From Cyanidium caldarium (lineage: Eukaryota > Rhodophyta > Bangiophyceae > Cyanidiales > Cyanidiaceae), in NCBI GenBank assembly GCA_026184775.1, contig JANCYW010000018.1, forward strand, positions 223,434-287,433: 64,000 nucleotides of DNA. The letters are read 5' to 3'. The position numbers and the translations under genes were made by a program. Under the pieces are notes generated by a model. The model did not search any database, was not told where the DNA came from, and saw only the letters and a list, made by a program, of their open reading frames with translations. Numbering within the stretch: the first letter of the stretch is position 1; each line of letters begins with the position of its first letter. Shown one piece after another: positions 45,549-54,350 of this stretch.

Positions 45549-46153
45549 CACCGCTGGATTATGGTCAGCGACGAGAGGCGTTGGTGGAGTGTGTGCATCA
45601 GGTGGAAGCGTGTGTGCAGGCGCTGGTGGCCTCGGCGGAGGAGCCGGACGGCGATACACCTGCGTCCCCGCTGCAGCGGTTGATCGGGGAGGAGAGCGAC
45701 ACCGCGCCGTGGACAGATCGCCAGCGATATGTGGAGATGCGGCGGCTGTTCTGGGTGACGCTGGCGCAGGTCATTCGCGTGCGCTGGACGGCGACGGCAG
45801 GAGACTCGCTGCCTGGCGAGGGACGCGGTGCACGAGGCGTCTCGCGCAAGACGCCGCTCCCGGAATGGGCACAGCAGTTGACGCAGCGGGCAAAGCGCCT
45901 CTGTACCGAAGCGGCCCACCAGCAGCAGCAGCAGCAGCAGCATCTGTCGGACGCGTCGTATCTACTGCGGCTGCGGCCGCTGCAGGGATCGGTATGGCCC
46001 ACCGAGGCGGACATGCGTGGTGAGGTGCGGCAGGTGCTGACCGACTTGCACGCGGCGCGATCCACCACTCACACGCTGCTGCAGCAGTATCAGCAAGCAA
46101 TCCAGGGCTGGTGTCAATGGTGCGCAGCCGCCGCTGTTGCCGCCAGCGAGTGA
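42830..46153 (+). CDS. NatB N-terminal acetyltransferase auxiliary subunit, NAA25/Mdm20-like
   Basis: Large helical (TPR-like) protein of 1107 residues, expected to anchor the NAA20 catalytic subunit to ribosomes so that Met-Asp/Glu/Asn N-termini are acetylated. The N-terminus has a TPR-like unit, CDRGDWPRALRLIEEALRKE. The most telling block is HTPLRLASIGLYNALNAPCLA, followed by EFDALDCKYLQWDTLGYLLG, which matches the Mdm20/NAA25 LLLLRIYxxLGA...LDxKHVQxDTxGYLL signature. Large Ala/Gly/Thr-rich insertions expand the protein, including an Ala run from an AGC repeat near 45515 and a Gln run from CAG near 45920. Homology is judged by pattern only; NAA15-type proteins are the main alternative. Confidence 0.65.
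45515..45550. repeat. AGC trinucleotide repeat in coding sequence
   Basis: About eleven AGC/CAG units within the NAA25-like gene, read as poly-Ala. A second CAG run at 45919-45941 in the same gene is read as poly-Gln. Confidence 0.9.
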
Positions 46154-46829
46154 CGCGTGCGCCCGAGTGGCGTGCCGATGAAGTAAGTGTGTGTGTGCCG
46201 ATCGATCCGATGATGATGACGACCCCGCCGTGGGCACCTCCCGGTGCCTGCGACCGGGTCAGATGACGAGGGCGACCGACGGGCGCCACCGATGCGTCCG
46301 TCGCTGGGCGCGACAATGATAGGCCTGAGGACGGGCACTAACCCGCACCAAGTTGGGGACGGAAGAAGAGGTGACGCGGTTGAGCGGTGATGAGGTCGAA
46401 GAACACAAGAGGCATTTGTCCGAGAGGGCGCGCGTACGCACGTGCGTGCGCGCTGCCTCCACGACGATTCCGCCACGAGCTACCGCTATTCACTCGGTCG
46501 ATGTACAGTCGGCCGACACTCTGAGCTCAACCCAGTGTGTGGCCGCGGGGGAGACGGCGGAGAGGCGGCAGACGAGCGTGGCGAAGACGATACCCGCAGC
46601 GGAGTGCACAGTGGCTTTCGCGACTCCGTACCGTCGGTGATGCATATCTCCAGTGCCTGCTTTCATAGTTTGTCTGAGCGTCGCGGCCAACACGGCCGTG
46701 TCGCTGAGACGATGCCAATTTGCGGCTGAGACCGTGTGGAAGCCGTCGCGAAGCGCACACGCGCAGCTGCTTTACGTCGTCTCACACGCTGTGCCACCTG
46801 CTGCTGAATTTCCTAAACACGCCCTCCGT
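46154..46829. other. Convergent intergenic region
   Basis: This 676-base spacer, the largest gap outside the subtelomere, lies between the 3' ends of the NAA25-like gene and CCT6. Short frames on both strands show no family. TGATGA motifs (46209-46217, 46387-46392) resemble snoRNA C boxes, but no matching D box and terminal stem was found. Confidence 0.3.
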
Positions 46830-48461
46830 TCAACTCTTGCTGCGGGTATCGCGTCCGGCCCGCAACAACTCATCCACCAGCAGCAGTTGCGAGGCGATCA
46901 TCGTCGCCAGGCCCAGCGCCTGTCGCTTGGCCCCGTACCCGTCCAGCACGCCCTGCTCGACCGCATCCATCGGCTCGCCGGTGTTCACATTCAGGCCGAC
47001 GCGCTCACCGCGCTCGTGCGCCTGCACCAACCGTAGTACCGTGTCCTGGGTGTCCATTCCGCCGCCGGCGCTCTCGGCCAGCGTCTTGGGCACGATCAGC
47101 AGCGCGTCGGCAAACAGCTGCACGCCGAGGCGCGCCCGCCCGGCTACCTGTTTGGCATGCTCGCGCAAATGCACGTGCGCGCCGCACTCGAAGGCACCAG
47201 CGCCGGGCAGTGCCCGTCGCTCCTCCAGCGCGTTCTTCACCGCCCGCAGACCGTCCCGCACCGCATCTTTCAGCTGGGTGATGGTGTGCTTGTTGGGGCC
47301 GCGCACCAACAGCGTGCAGCTGCGGCCGTCGGACCCGCCCTCCACATACGTAAACTTGTCCTCTCCCAGCGTCTCTTCGTAGACGCGCTCGGCGTAGCCC
47401 AGCACTTCGGGCGTCAAGTCATCCAGGGAGTTGACTGCCCGGCCGCCGCACGCCAGCATCAGCCGCTCCATATTCCGTCGCTTGGCGCGCCGCAGCGCCA
47501 TCACGCCCTCGCGCGCCAACAGATCCAACGCTTCGGGCGCGATGCCTTTCTGATTGATCACCAACAGCGACGCCTCGCCGTCCGCTGCGCTCACTCGCCG
47601 CTTCAGTGCCACAATCTTCTCCACGTGCCGAGCGATCGCCGTGCGCTCCGCTTGCGCCAGGCGCTCGCGCTGCTGCGCGTCCGCATAATAGAAGCCGCTG
47701 TTCACCTCGGGTTTCTCATACTCCAACGACACATTGCAGATGAGCACGCGCGCGTTCCGCAGCTGTTTGGGCATGTCGGGATGTCGCGTGCCGTGGTCCA
47801 GCACCAGCCCGCGCACCAGCCGCGAGTCCATCGCGCTGCGCGACTCCATGCTCATCACCTCCACCATGAACAGATCGATCGGTTCCGCGTCACGCTGCAC
47901 CGCCCGCACCGCATCCACCACCATGTCCGCGTAATGGTGCAGCAGCGCCGCGTCGTTGAGTTTGGTGCCCAGGGCGGTGCGGGCCACGCGCACCAGCTGC
48001 TCGCGCGCCACCCCACCATCGCCGCCCAGCGGTATCGCCACCCGCGGCACGTAGGTCTGCAGCAGCTGTTCGCGCGCCGCCTCCACCCCATCCACCAGGT
48101 GGCGCGGGTGCACCCCTTCCACCAGATACCGCTCCGCCTGCCGCAACAGCTCTCCGGTGAGCAACACCACCGTGGTGGTGCCGTCGCCCTGTTCGTCGTC
48201 CTGCGCGGTGGCGGTGCGCGCGATCAGTTTGGCGGTCGGGTTCACAATCTCCATATTCTGCAGCAACACCGCACCGTCCTTGCTGAGACGCAGCTCACCC
48301 GATCCACTCACCAGCAGCTTGAGCGTGCCGCGCGGGCCCAGATTGGAGCGCAGAATATCCTCCAGCCCGCCGGCCGCGTTGATGTTGGCGTGCAGCGCCA
48401 GACCCCGCCGCGACACCTCCGCCTGTGGATTCAGAAACTTGACTGCCGATGCCGCCGTCAT
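46830..48461 (-). CDS. CCT6: T-complex chaperonin subunit zeta
   Basis: One of eight subunits of the cytosolic TRiC/CCT chaperonin that folds actin and tubulin. The 543-residue product starts SAVKFLNPQAEVSRRGLALHANINAA, a zeta-type N-terminus. It carries the TCP-1 signatures: SNLGPRGTLKLLVSGSGELR, then KDGAVLLQNMEIVNPTAKLI and QDDEQGDGTTTVVLLTGELL, with the ATP-binding GDGTT near residue 92. It also has VMSMESRSAMDSRLVRGLVLDHG and SGFYYADAQQRERL (zeta-specific), GGSDGRSCTLLVRGPNKH, and the late NVNTGEPMDAVEQGVLDGYGAK. The start at 48461 is clear; the open frame upstream is repeat-like. Confidence 0.97.
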   Translation of the reverse strand: MTAASAVKFLNPQAEVSRRGLALHANINAAGGLEDILRSNLGPRGTLKLLVSGSGELRLSKDGAVLLQNMEIVNPTAKLIARTATAQDDEQGDGTTTVVLLTGELLRQAERYLVEGVHPRHLVDGVEAAREQLLQTYVPRVAIPLGGDGGVAREQLVRVARTALGTKLNDAALLHHYADMVVDAVRAVQRDAEPIDLFMVEVMSMESRSAMDSRLVRGLVLDHGTRHPDMPKQLRNARVLICNVSLEYEKPEVNSGFYYADAQQRERLAQAERTAIARHVEKIVALKRRVSAADGEASLLVINQKGIAPEALDLLAREGVMALRRAKRRNMERLMLACGGRAVNSLDDLTPEVLGYAERVYEETLGEDKFTYVEGGSDGRSCTLLVRGPNKHTITQLKDAVRDGLRAVKNALEERRALPGAGAFECGAHVHLREHAKQVAGRARLGVQLFADALLIVPKTLAESAGGGMDTQDTVLRLVQAHERGERVGLNVNTGEPMDAVEQGVLDGYGAKRQALGLATMIASQLLLVDELLRAGRDTRSKS

Positions 48462-48741
48462 GAGGAGGTGGAATGGTGGACAGCAGGGGAATGGGCAGGG
48501 CGTTCGGGGTAGAAGAGCGGGATCGCGTGGCCGCGGTGTACACCCACAGACACACGCGCACGCAGGCGGTGCACGGCCGCGCACCACCGAATGCCTCGAT
48601 CGCTGGCGCGCGTTCCGCCGGGGCCGTGTGCGCGTGTGTACGTGCGTGTGCGGGTGGGTGCGGGTGTGCGGAGGGTACCGCGCTCCCGTGTCGGTCAGCG
48701 AGCCGTCGCCGGGAACACCGCCAGATAACCTCTCGGGTGCC

Positions 48742-49485
48742 ATGTCGCTCGTCCGTGGTTGGAGAGTGTGGCGGAAAGCACTGGGGAGGGTGGATCGGAG
48801 GGGCGCGGACGTTTTCACGACATCAAGGCAGCACCTCTCAGGGTGCCGCTCGCTGGCCACGGAGGCGGCGGCGACGCCCGGCGACGGAGGCGCGGAGGTC
48901 GCGTCGCAGTTTGCCGGGGTGGCCGGTCGGTACGCTGGCGCGTTGTATCACGTGGCCCGTCGGATGAATCAGATGGCGCAAGTCACTGCGGACGTGCAGC
49001 GGATGCAGGCGCTGCGGAGGAGCGCGCCGACGCTGGACAAGTTCCTGGCCAACCCGACGCTATCGCGGAGCGTCAAGCGATCGGCGCTGGGGGAGGTGAT
49101 GCGCGCCGGCGACATTCAGTCGCCGCTGGTGCGCAACTGGTTGTTGATGATAGCGGACAACGGACGGCTGGCCGATGCCGCGCGCATCCTGGACACGTTC
49201 GAGAGCGTGGTGTCCGCGCAGCGCGGCAGCGTCGAGGCCACCGTGACCAGCGCGCTGCCGCTCACCGAATGGCAGTTGGGCATGCTGCGGCTGCGCCTGA
49301 AACGGCGCTTCTTCCCGGATCTGCCCGATGCGCAGGTGGAACTGAAGTCTCGCACCGACCCGCTGCTATTGGGCGGCTTCACCGTGCAGTTGGGCGACAA
49401 GTTTATCGATCTGAGCGTGCGCACCGAAGTGCGCCGCCTCAAAGAAGCTATCATGCAACAATCAGAGGAGCGGCGCTTGGAGTAA
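48742..49485 (+). CDS. Mitochondrial ATP synthase OSCP subunit
   Basis: Stator subunit on top of F1 that links the catalytic head to the peripheral stalk. The first ~45 residues (SLVRGWRVWRKALGRVDRRG to CRSLATEA) are a typical mitochondrial presequence rich in Arg and Ser. The mature part has FAGVAGRYAGALYHVARRMNQMAQV, then FLANPTLSRSVKRSAL, RNWLLMIADNGRLADAARIL, and the C-terminal DPLLLGGFTVQLGDKFIDLS, which is the OSCP/delta signature region. At 247 residues it fits OSCP. Plastid delta is the alternative but is usually plastid-encoded in red algae, so the mitochondrial form is preferred. Confidence 0.92.
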   Translation: MSLVRGWRVWRKALGRVDRRGADVFTTSRQHLSGCRSLATEAAATPGDGGAEVASQFAGVAGRYAGALYHVARRMNQMAQVTADVQRMQALRRSAPTLDKFLANPTLSRSVKRSALGEVMRAGDIQSPLVRNWLLMIADNGRLADAARILDTFESVVSAQRGSVEATVTSALPLTEWQLGMLRLRLKRRFFPDLPDAQVELKSRTDPLLLGGFTVQLGDKFIDLSVRTEVRRLKEAIMQQSEERRLE

Positions 49486-50043
49486 ATAGCCGGGCAAGTG
49501 AGACGGTCTGCCCCGATTGGGCGGCGCCTCGACGCCCCCTATTCAGTGATATACCAGGTCGGTGTATTTCAACGACCTTTCCCACGCACGCCCCATCTGC
49601 GTTACTCACCTTCGGAATCCAATCCCCCTTTCACGGACCCCCTCCGTGCCACCCGATCGACTCCTCTATGCAACGTTCGCTGTCCCCGCATCTCCTCCCC
49701 CCCACGCACACACACACACACACACACCGCGACAGCAGCGACGGCATCGCTGCCTTTCGGGCGGGCGTGCGGGCCGCGGGTTCGCGACCGCGTGGGTCGA
49801 TAGGGGGCGACGACGCGGGAGCGCGCGTTGTCCTCACACGTTTGGAGAGGTGACGCTGAGCGCGGGCAACCGCAAAGCGTCGGTAGCGGAGCGACCGGAG
49901 TGGGGAACCACTGGGGCGTTATACGAGACGCCGCGTGACGAGAACGTCGTCTCCTGCCGTGTAGAGACGCTCAGGGGGCGCGACGCGTCGGTCATCCCCC
50001 CTCGCGGTGTCGAGTGCTGAGCGGCGTTGGCGTGGAGGTCGCC
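49486..50043. promoter_or_regulatory. Intergenic region with a CA repeat
   Basis: This 558-base spacer between OSCP and the RING gene (both +) contains a CA dinucleotide run at 49706-49727. No gene or RNA was recognised. Confidence 0.4.
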
Positions 50044-50997
50044 ATGGGGCAGGCACTGGACAGGCCGGCGGCCACTGAGGTGCACAGCGGGAGCACCGGG
50101 TTGTCGGCGGTGGCGGCAGGCGGTGAGCGGGCGGGGCGTTCGCGCCTGGCCGCCGACGGGCGCCACGACGGCGGTGCCGGGGCGGGGGGAGGCCACCCCG
50201 CCCGTGCGGGTGTCGCCGTGGCCGTCTCCGCGGACACGCTAACGCGACGTGGCGCGTGGGGTCCGCCGGCGAACGAGCCGGCGCCGGGAAAGTTTGTGGT
50301 CGGCTCGCCGGAACCGCCGCAACCGCTGCCGTACACGCCCGGGGGCCTCAGCCAGTTGCTGGATCTGGTGGACGACACCCGAGAGTGTCTGATATGTTTC
50401 GAAGCGTACTCGCGGCAAGACCCGCAGGTGTTCGCCAAGTGCGGCCACGGGTACCACATTCAGTGCATTTTACAATGGTTGGAGCGGCGAGGCGCGTGCC
50501 CGATATGTGACGAGCGCGTGACCGCCGAGGAGATGCTGAACGCGCGGCCATCGCCGGACACGTCGTATGCGTCGTCGTCCGGGGAGCGCGATGACATGAC
50601 GGACATTCTGGAAGCGCTGGCACCGACGGAGGGGTCGCGGTCGCGATGCAGCGCGGATCGAGGGCACGGCGACGGGGCGGCAGACGCGCGATGTAGCGAC
50701 CCGCTTTTATCGTTGTTCGGCGAGGGATGGGAGCGCGACAGGGTGGTGTCTCCAGAGGAGGAGCGCGGCTGCGAGCCGCGACCGACATCGGGCGATGCGT
50801 CCACCGTCACCGAAAGCGAGCAGCCTCACGACGAGGAGCCCGGTGTGCAGCGCATCGAGTTTCGTGATCTGATCGAGTGGAGCGAGCTGGACACCCCGAC
50901 GCCGTCCAGCGCCGATGCCAACGTAGAGCACACTGAGAAGCGCAAGTGGCGCGCGCCCGAGCCGCCCGCGGCCGCCTCGTTGCCGCATCCCGGCTGA
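50044..50997 (+). CDS. RING-H2 zinc-finger protein, probable E3 ubiquitin ligase
   Basis: The 317-residue product has a complete C3H2C3 RING. Cys115 and Cys118 (ECLICFE), Cys133 and His135 (KCGHGYH), His138, Cys141, Cys152 and Cys155 (CPICDE) give two zinc sites and an E2-binding surface with a conserved Trp (LQWLERR). The regions on both sides are disordered and Gly/Ala- or Asp/Ser-rich. The N-terminus MGQALDRP places Gly2 for possible N-myristoylation, hinting at membrane association; this is inference. No transmembrane segment is present. The longer frame starts at a non-ATG codon, so the ATG at 50044 was chosen. Substrate unknown. Confidence 0.85.
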   Translation: MGQALDRPAATEVHSGSTGLSAVAAGGERAGRSRLAADGRHDGGAGAGGGHPARAGVAVAVSADTLTRRGAWGPPANEPAPGKFVVGSPEPPQPLPYTPGGLSQLLDLVDDTRECLICFEAYSRQDPQVFAKCGHGYHIQCILQWLERRGACPICDERVTAEEMLNARPSPDTSYASSSGERDDMTDILEALAPTEGSRSRCSADRGHGDGAADARCSDPLLSLFGEGWERDRVVSPEEERGCEPRPTSGDASTVTESEQPHDEEPGVQRIEFRDLIEWSELDTPTPSSADANVEHTEKRKWRAPEPPAAASLPHPG

Positions 50998-51146
50998 GGG
51001 ATGTGGCGTCGCGGCAGCTGCAACAGCAGTGGTGCCGACCACCGCGCATCCCTGCCCATTGCCTTGCACAGCATGGCGGCATCGGCGTTGACGTCTGCGC
51101 TGACCACTCCCACCCTCTTGTCGATAAACGGCGCCTGCTCGCTACC

Positions 51147-52124
51147 CTACAGGGGGCGTTTGGCCGGCCGGCCGGGTGCTCGCGGGTATTGCGCCGGCGT
51201 GGCCGCGTGTTTGGTCAGCACCACCGTCACGCGCTCGCTGGGCATCTCATCCGCTAACGCCGCGTCTTCGTCGCTCGCCACCGGCATGCGCAGCACGGCG
51301 TGCGTGCGGCCGCCCAGCTTGTCGATGGCCGGCAGCGCCCGCTCCCACTCCGGCCACGATTCCACCGGTCGCGGCCGTTGCTTGGGCGCCAACACCCATC
51401 CGCCGACGCGCACAAACGGCAGGGTGTATTCGGCGAGCGTGCGCAACTCGGCCACGGCGCGCGCCGTCACGATGTCGAAGCACTCGCGCCGGCTGTCGGG
51501 ACGCGTGGCCGCCGCCCACTCCTCGGCGCGGCCCCACAGCACGCGCACGTTGGAAAGCGCCAGCGCGGCGGCCGCCTCATCCAACCAGTCGCATTTCTTT
51601 CGGGTCGCCTCTAAAAGAGTGACCGGCCAGGTGGGCCGGGCGATGGCCAGCACCAGCCCCGGGAAACCGGCCCCCGACCCGACGTCCAGCAGTCGCGGCG
51701 GAGTCGTGGTGCCGACGGTGGCCTCGGGCGGTATCACAGAGAGCAGCGCCAGCGACTCGTCCACCAGCTTGGTGCGCACCTCCTCAGGCGTGCGCATGCC
51801 GGTCAGGTTGAACTGCTGATTGCGCTCCAGCAGCAGCTCACACAGACGAGACAGTCGGGCGTGTTGTTGTACCGATAGCTCCGACAGGGACACCGGCGGC
51901 GACGATGGAGCACTCGCGTCCGAAGATGTGGCCCTGGCCCGCAGTGAGATGGTGTACCGTCGCGGACGGTGCACCCAGTGCCATCGAGCCCGCGAAGTTG
52001 TCGTCGTGGTCACCACGGCGGCCGGAGGGCGTCGGGTCGGCCATGCCGCGGCGGCCACAAACGCCGCTGCGTGCCGCCGTTCCCCAACCAGCAACGAGAC
52101 ACAGGGTGTCATGACAGAGCGCAT
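51147..52124 (-). CDS. RsmG/GidB-type 16S rRNA guanine-N7 methyltransferase, organelle-targeted
   Basis: S-adenosylmethionine-dependent enzyme that methylates the 530-loop guanine of bacterial-type small-subunit rRNA. The first ~90 residues are Arg/Ala/Ser/Thr-rich, with VTTTTTSRARWHWVHRPRRYTISLRA, as expected for a plastid transit peptide. The catalytic domain has LERNQQFNLTGMRTPEE, motif I LLDVGSGAGFPGLVLAIARP, VTLLEATRKKCDWLDEAA, and DIVTARAVAELRTLAEYTLPFV. The 325-residue length minus the transit peptide equals bacterial RsmG. The longer frame begins at a non-ATG codon. Plastid rather than mitochondrial location is likely because the homologues are cyanobacterial-type in plants; not tested here. 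Confidence 0.93.
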   Translation of the reverse strand: MRSVMTPCVSLLVGERRHAAAFVAAAAWPTRRPPAAVVTTTTTSRARWHWVHRPRRYTISLRARATSSDASAPSSPPVSLSELSVQQHARLSRLCELLLERNQQFNLTGMRTPEEVRTKLVDESLALLSVIPPEATVGTTTPPRLLDVGSGAGFPGLVLAIARPTWPVTLLEATRKKCDWLDEAAAALALSNVRVLWGRAEEWAAATRPDSRRECFDIVTARAVAELRTLAEYTLPFVRVGGWVLAPKQRPRPVESWPEWERALPAIDKLGGRTHAVLRMPVASDEDAALADEMPSERVTVVLTKHAATPAQYPRAPGRPAKRPL

Positions 52125-52424
52125 GCGTGATGAAAAGGGAGTGCTCAGCGCGGGTAGCCCATGGTGGAGGCGGGTTTGCACCGCGGTCGAGACAACGAGA
52201 GCGTCCCCTCCGTTCCATTTTCATCCATTCGCTTCCATCGGCGAGAGATCGACCGGAAGAACGAAACGCGGCTCGTCGGCGTCTGGGCGCGGGCGTCGAA
52301 ACATTTCCGCGTTGCGTGCGCTCGCAACGTCGGGGAGCGTGTCGCTTTGGGACGGGAGGGCGCGCCACCTTCTGCAACGGTTCCCGGGAGGGAGGCACGC
52401 GCTGCGGTGGGGTGCTTGCGGGTC
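52125..52424. promoter_or_regulatory. Divergent promoter region, RsmG / orphan
   Basis: This 300-base spacer lies between divergent genes. The orphan's frame contains an earlier ATG at 52161, which would leave only 36 bases to the RsmG ATG. No RNA gene was seen. Confidence 0.3.
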
Positions 52425-53396
52425 ATGTCATCGTGCTCGTGTGTGGAGCACTTGTTGAATTGTCCGGCGGGCGGCGTCGCCGCCGTCGACGCCCCCGGGG
52501 ATGCATCGCTCGGCTGGGAGGACCAAGGGGCGGCGGCCACGACACGGTTGCCGCAGCTGAGCGACGTGACGCGCGAATCCATCCGGGTTACCAGCCGTAG
52601 TGCGTCTAGCAGTCCGGCGACCGTGGGGAGCGAGCTCGAGGCAGTGGCGGCGACTCGGCGGGCGGGCGGTGTGCGGCAGCCGTCGGCGCGAGGCTGCCGC
52701 AAACGCCGCTGTTCGGACGCGACGCCGGAGGCAATTCCCGACGACTGGCGGCGATTGTGCAGTGAAGGGGAGGACCGGGCGTCCACGCCGCACTTTCTGG
52801 ACCGTCTTTCGGTGCATGCCGCGCGGGCCATGCTGCCATCGATGCACTGGGACGCAGAGACCGCCGCCGCCCTGTCGGCGCTCTTCCTGGCACCGTTGTG
52901 GCGCGCCAAGCGACAGCGCCCCGTCAGACTGTTGGGCGAGGACGCACCGGGGGCGCTGGCGGTGCATGCGGCGTTCGATGCACAGTGTCGCGCGGCCGAC
53001 GCCCTGGAGCAGGTGCTGTGCGAGGACGGTGGTGCGACCGCGGCGACCGACTTCTTTGCCCTGCCGTCACCGCTGATCAGTCCGCAGTCGACGGTGGAGG
53101 CGCGGAGACGGGCCTACCATCGCCTATCCAGCCTGCAACGTGCACAGTTGGCGTTTCTGTCGGCGCGGCTGTCGACCGGCACCTTCACCATGGAGTTTGA
53201 AAAGGCAGTGGCGGCCGCCGACCGGCGACAGCACCGCCGCGGCCGCGGTCGGCGCGCCACCAGCTCCGATGAGGCGCGCGCTGAAGTGACACAGTTGATG
53301 GCCAAGTGTAACGCACGCTTGGCGGCCGTCGTACAGACACTGGAACGCGCGGCCGCCATCCACTCCGAGCTGTGCCACCCGCCAACAGACACCTGA
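52425..53396 (+). CDS. Protein of unknown function, basic helical
   Basis: Not recognised. The 323-residue product begins with a Cys-containing stretch (MSSCSCVEHLLNC) and a low-complexity Ser/Ala/Arg region. It then has a helical domain from about 125: PHFLDRLSVHAARAMLPSMHWDAETAAALSALFLAPLWRAKRQRP. More helices follow (AHHRLSSLQRAQLAFLSARLS-like, then EVTQLMAKCNARLAAVVQTLERAAAIHSEL), interrupted by the basic patch RRQHRRGRGRR. A nuclear or RNA-related role is possible but unsupported. An upstream in-frame ATG at 52161 would add 88 residues. Confidence 0.6.
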   Translation: MSSCSCVEHLLNCPAGGVAAVDAPGDASLGWEDQGAAATTRLPQLSDVTRESIRVTSRSASSSPATVGSELEAVAATRRAGGVRQPSARGCRKRRCSDATPEAIPDDWRRLCSEGEDRASTPHFLDRLSVHAARAMLPSMHWDAETAAALSALFLAPLWRAKRQRPVRLLGEDAPGALAVHAAFDAQCRAADALEQVLCEDGGATAATDFFALPSPLISPQSTVEARRRAYHRLSSLQRAQLAFLSARLSTGTFTMEFEKAVAAADRRQHRRGRGRRATSSDEARAEVTQLMAKCNARLAAVVQTLERAAAIHSELCHPPTDT

Positions 53397-53580
53397 TCGA
53401 ACCGATGTGCAGCCCACGAAGGGTGGTTTACGCATCGGCCAGCCGAAGTCTTCTGCCGTCAGCGTCGCCTGCGGTCCACCGGGGTTCACGGACCGCGGGC
53501 CACCACCCATACCCACACCCACCCATTGACTCCAGCACCAGCGCGCGGTGCCCGCCGCACAGCTACCGCGGCCTCACCGA

Positions 53581-53587
53581 TATAAAA
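53581..53587 (+). promoter_or_regulatory. TATAAAA element in a convergent spacer
   Basis: A canonical TATA box in the 237-base spacer between two convergent 3' ends. No gene start follows on the + strand, so it may be fortuitous or belong to an unannotated transcript. Confidence 0.2.
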
Positions 53588-53633
53588 CACTGCGGGGACA
53601 TTGAACGCCACCACGACACGCGTGCAAGGCATG

Positions 53634-54236
53634 TCATCGATAGCGTTGCAGTGCGTCCTGCACTGCCTGTTGCTGCGGCGCTACCCGTCGTGTCCACAGC
53701 GCCTCGCAGGCGGCGTCGGCGCGCGCATTCTCCTCCCGCAGGAGGGCCAGCGTGGATGCCCAGCGCGCCTCGTCCAGAAAGTAGGTATCGGTGTCGGACG
53801 TTGCCAACGCCTGCCACAAGCGCTCCGCGACATCCGCATCCAGGCCGCACGCTTCCATCCAGTCGGTGACGCGCGGATAGAACGCCCGCTGCAACGCTGC
53901 CGCACACGCGGGCCACTCGGCCTGCCGTTCCCGCATCGCCTCGGCGTACTGCACCGCCTTGCGCTGCAACTCGCGCCACTCTACAGTGCGCTCGGCGTCC
54001 GCCGAGGTGGAGCTGCTGCCCGCAACGTCGTCCAGCCCGGCCGTGTCCGCGTCGGAGGGTGTCGGGGACGGTCGCGGCGGCGGTGCTCGCCCGCGCACCC
54101 CGCTCTCGGCGCGGATGCGCGCCACCGTCCACGCACCCGCTTCCCGCTGCAAATCACCCAAGTAGGCGTACATCTGCCCGTCCATCTCCAGCACCAACTG
54201 TTGTGCCCGGCTTATAGGATCGTCATCACCGTTCAT
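53634..54236 (-). CDS. Helical protein, possibly Mediator subunit 21-like
   Basis: The 200-residue product starts with an amphipathic helix (ISRAQQLVLEMDGQMYAYLGDLQREAG), has a Pro/Ser/Asp-rich linker, then long helices (EWRELQRKAVQYAEAMRERQAEW and, at the end, LALLREENARADAACEALW followed by APQQQAVQDALQRYR). The first and last helices recall the MED21/Srb7 layout of an N-terminal QxLxDxIDQL-type helix and a C-terminal LExEN...L heptad helix. The resemblance is weak, and other small coiled-coil complex subunits would look similar. Start at MNGDDDP was chosen; the upstream frame is Cys/Arg-rich. Confidence 0.6.
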   Translation of the reverse strand: MNGDDDPISRAQQLVLEMDGQMYAYLGDLQREAGAWTVARIRAESGVRGRAPPPRPSPTPSDADTAGLDDVAGSSSTSADAERTVEWRELQRKAVQYAEAMRERQAEWPACAAALQRAFYPRVTDWMEACGLDADVAERLWQALATSDTDTYFLDEARWASTLALLREENARADAACEALWTRRVAPQQQAVQDALQRYR

Positions 54237-54350
54237 GAGGGAGGTGGAGGTTTGCACGCTCGACCGCCGCTGCCGTGAGACACAAGCCGGGCCGCGTTCC
54301 GCACACGCCACTCGACCCGCACACACACCCATTCCCTTTACTGCACATGT

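Noticed and set aside
46209-46392. TGATGA motifs resembling snoRNA C boxes
   Set aside because: No paired D box with a terminal stem was found; the motif is part of a short ATG repeat.
47157-48512. 451-codon plus-strand open frame opposite CCT6
   Set aside because: Antisense shadow with the same His/Arg/Gln-rich composition.
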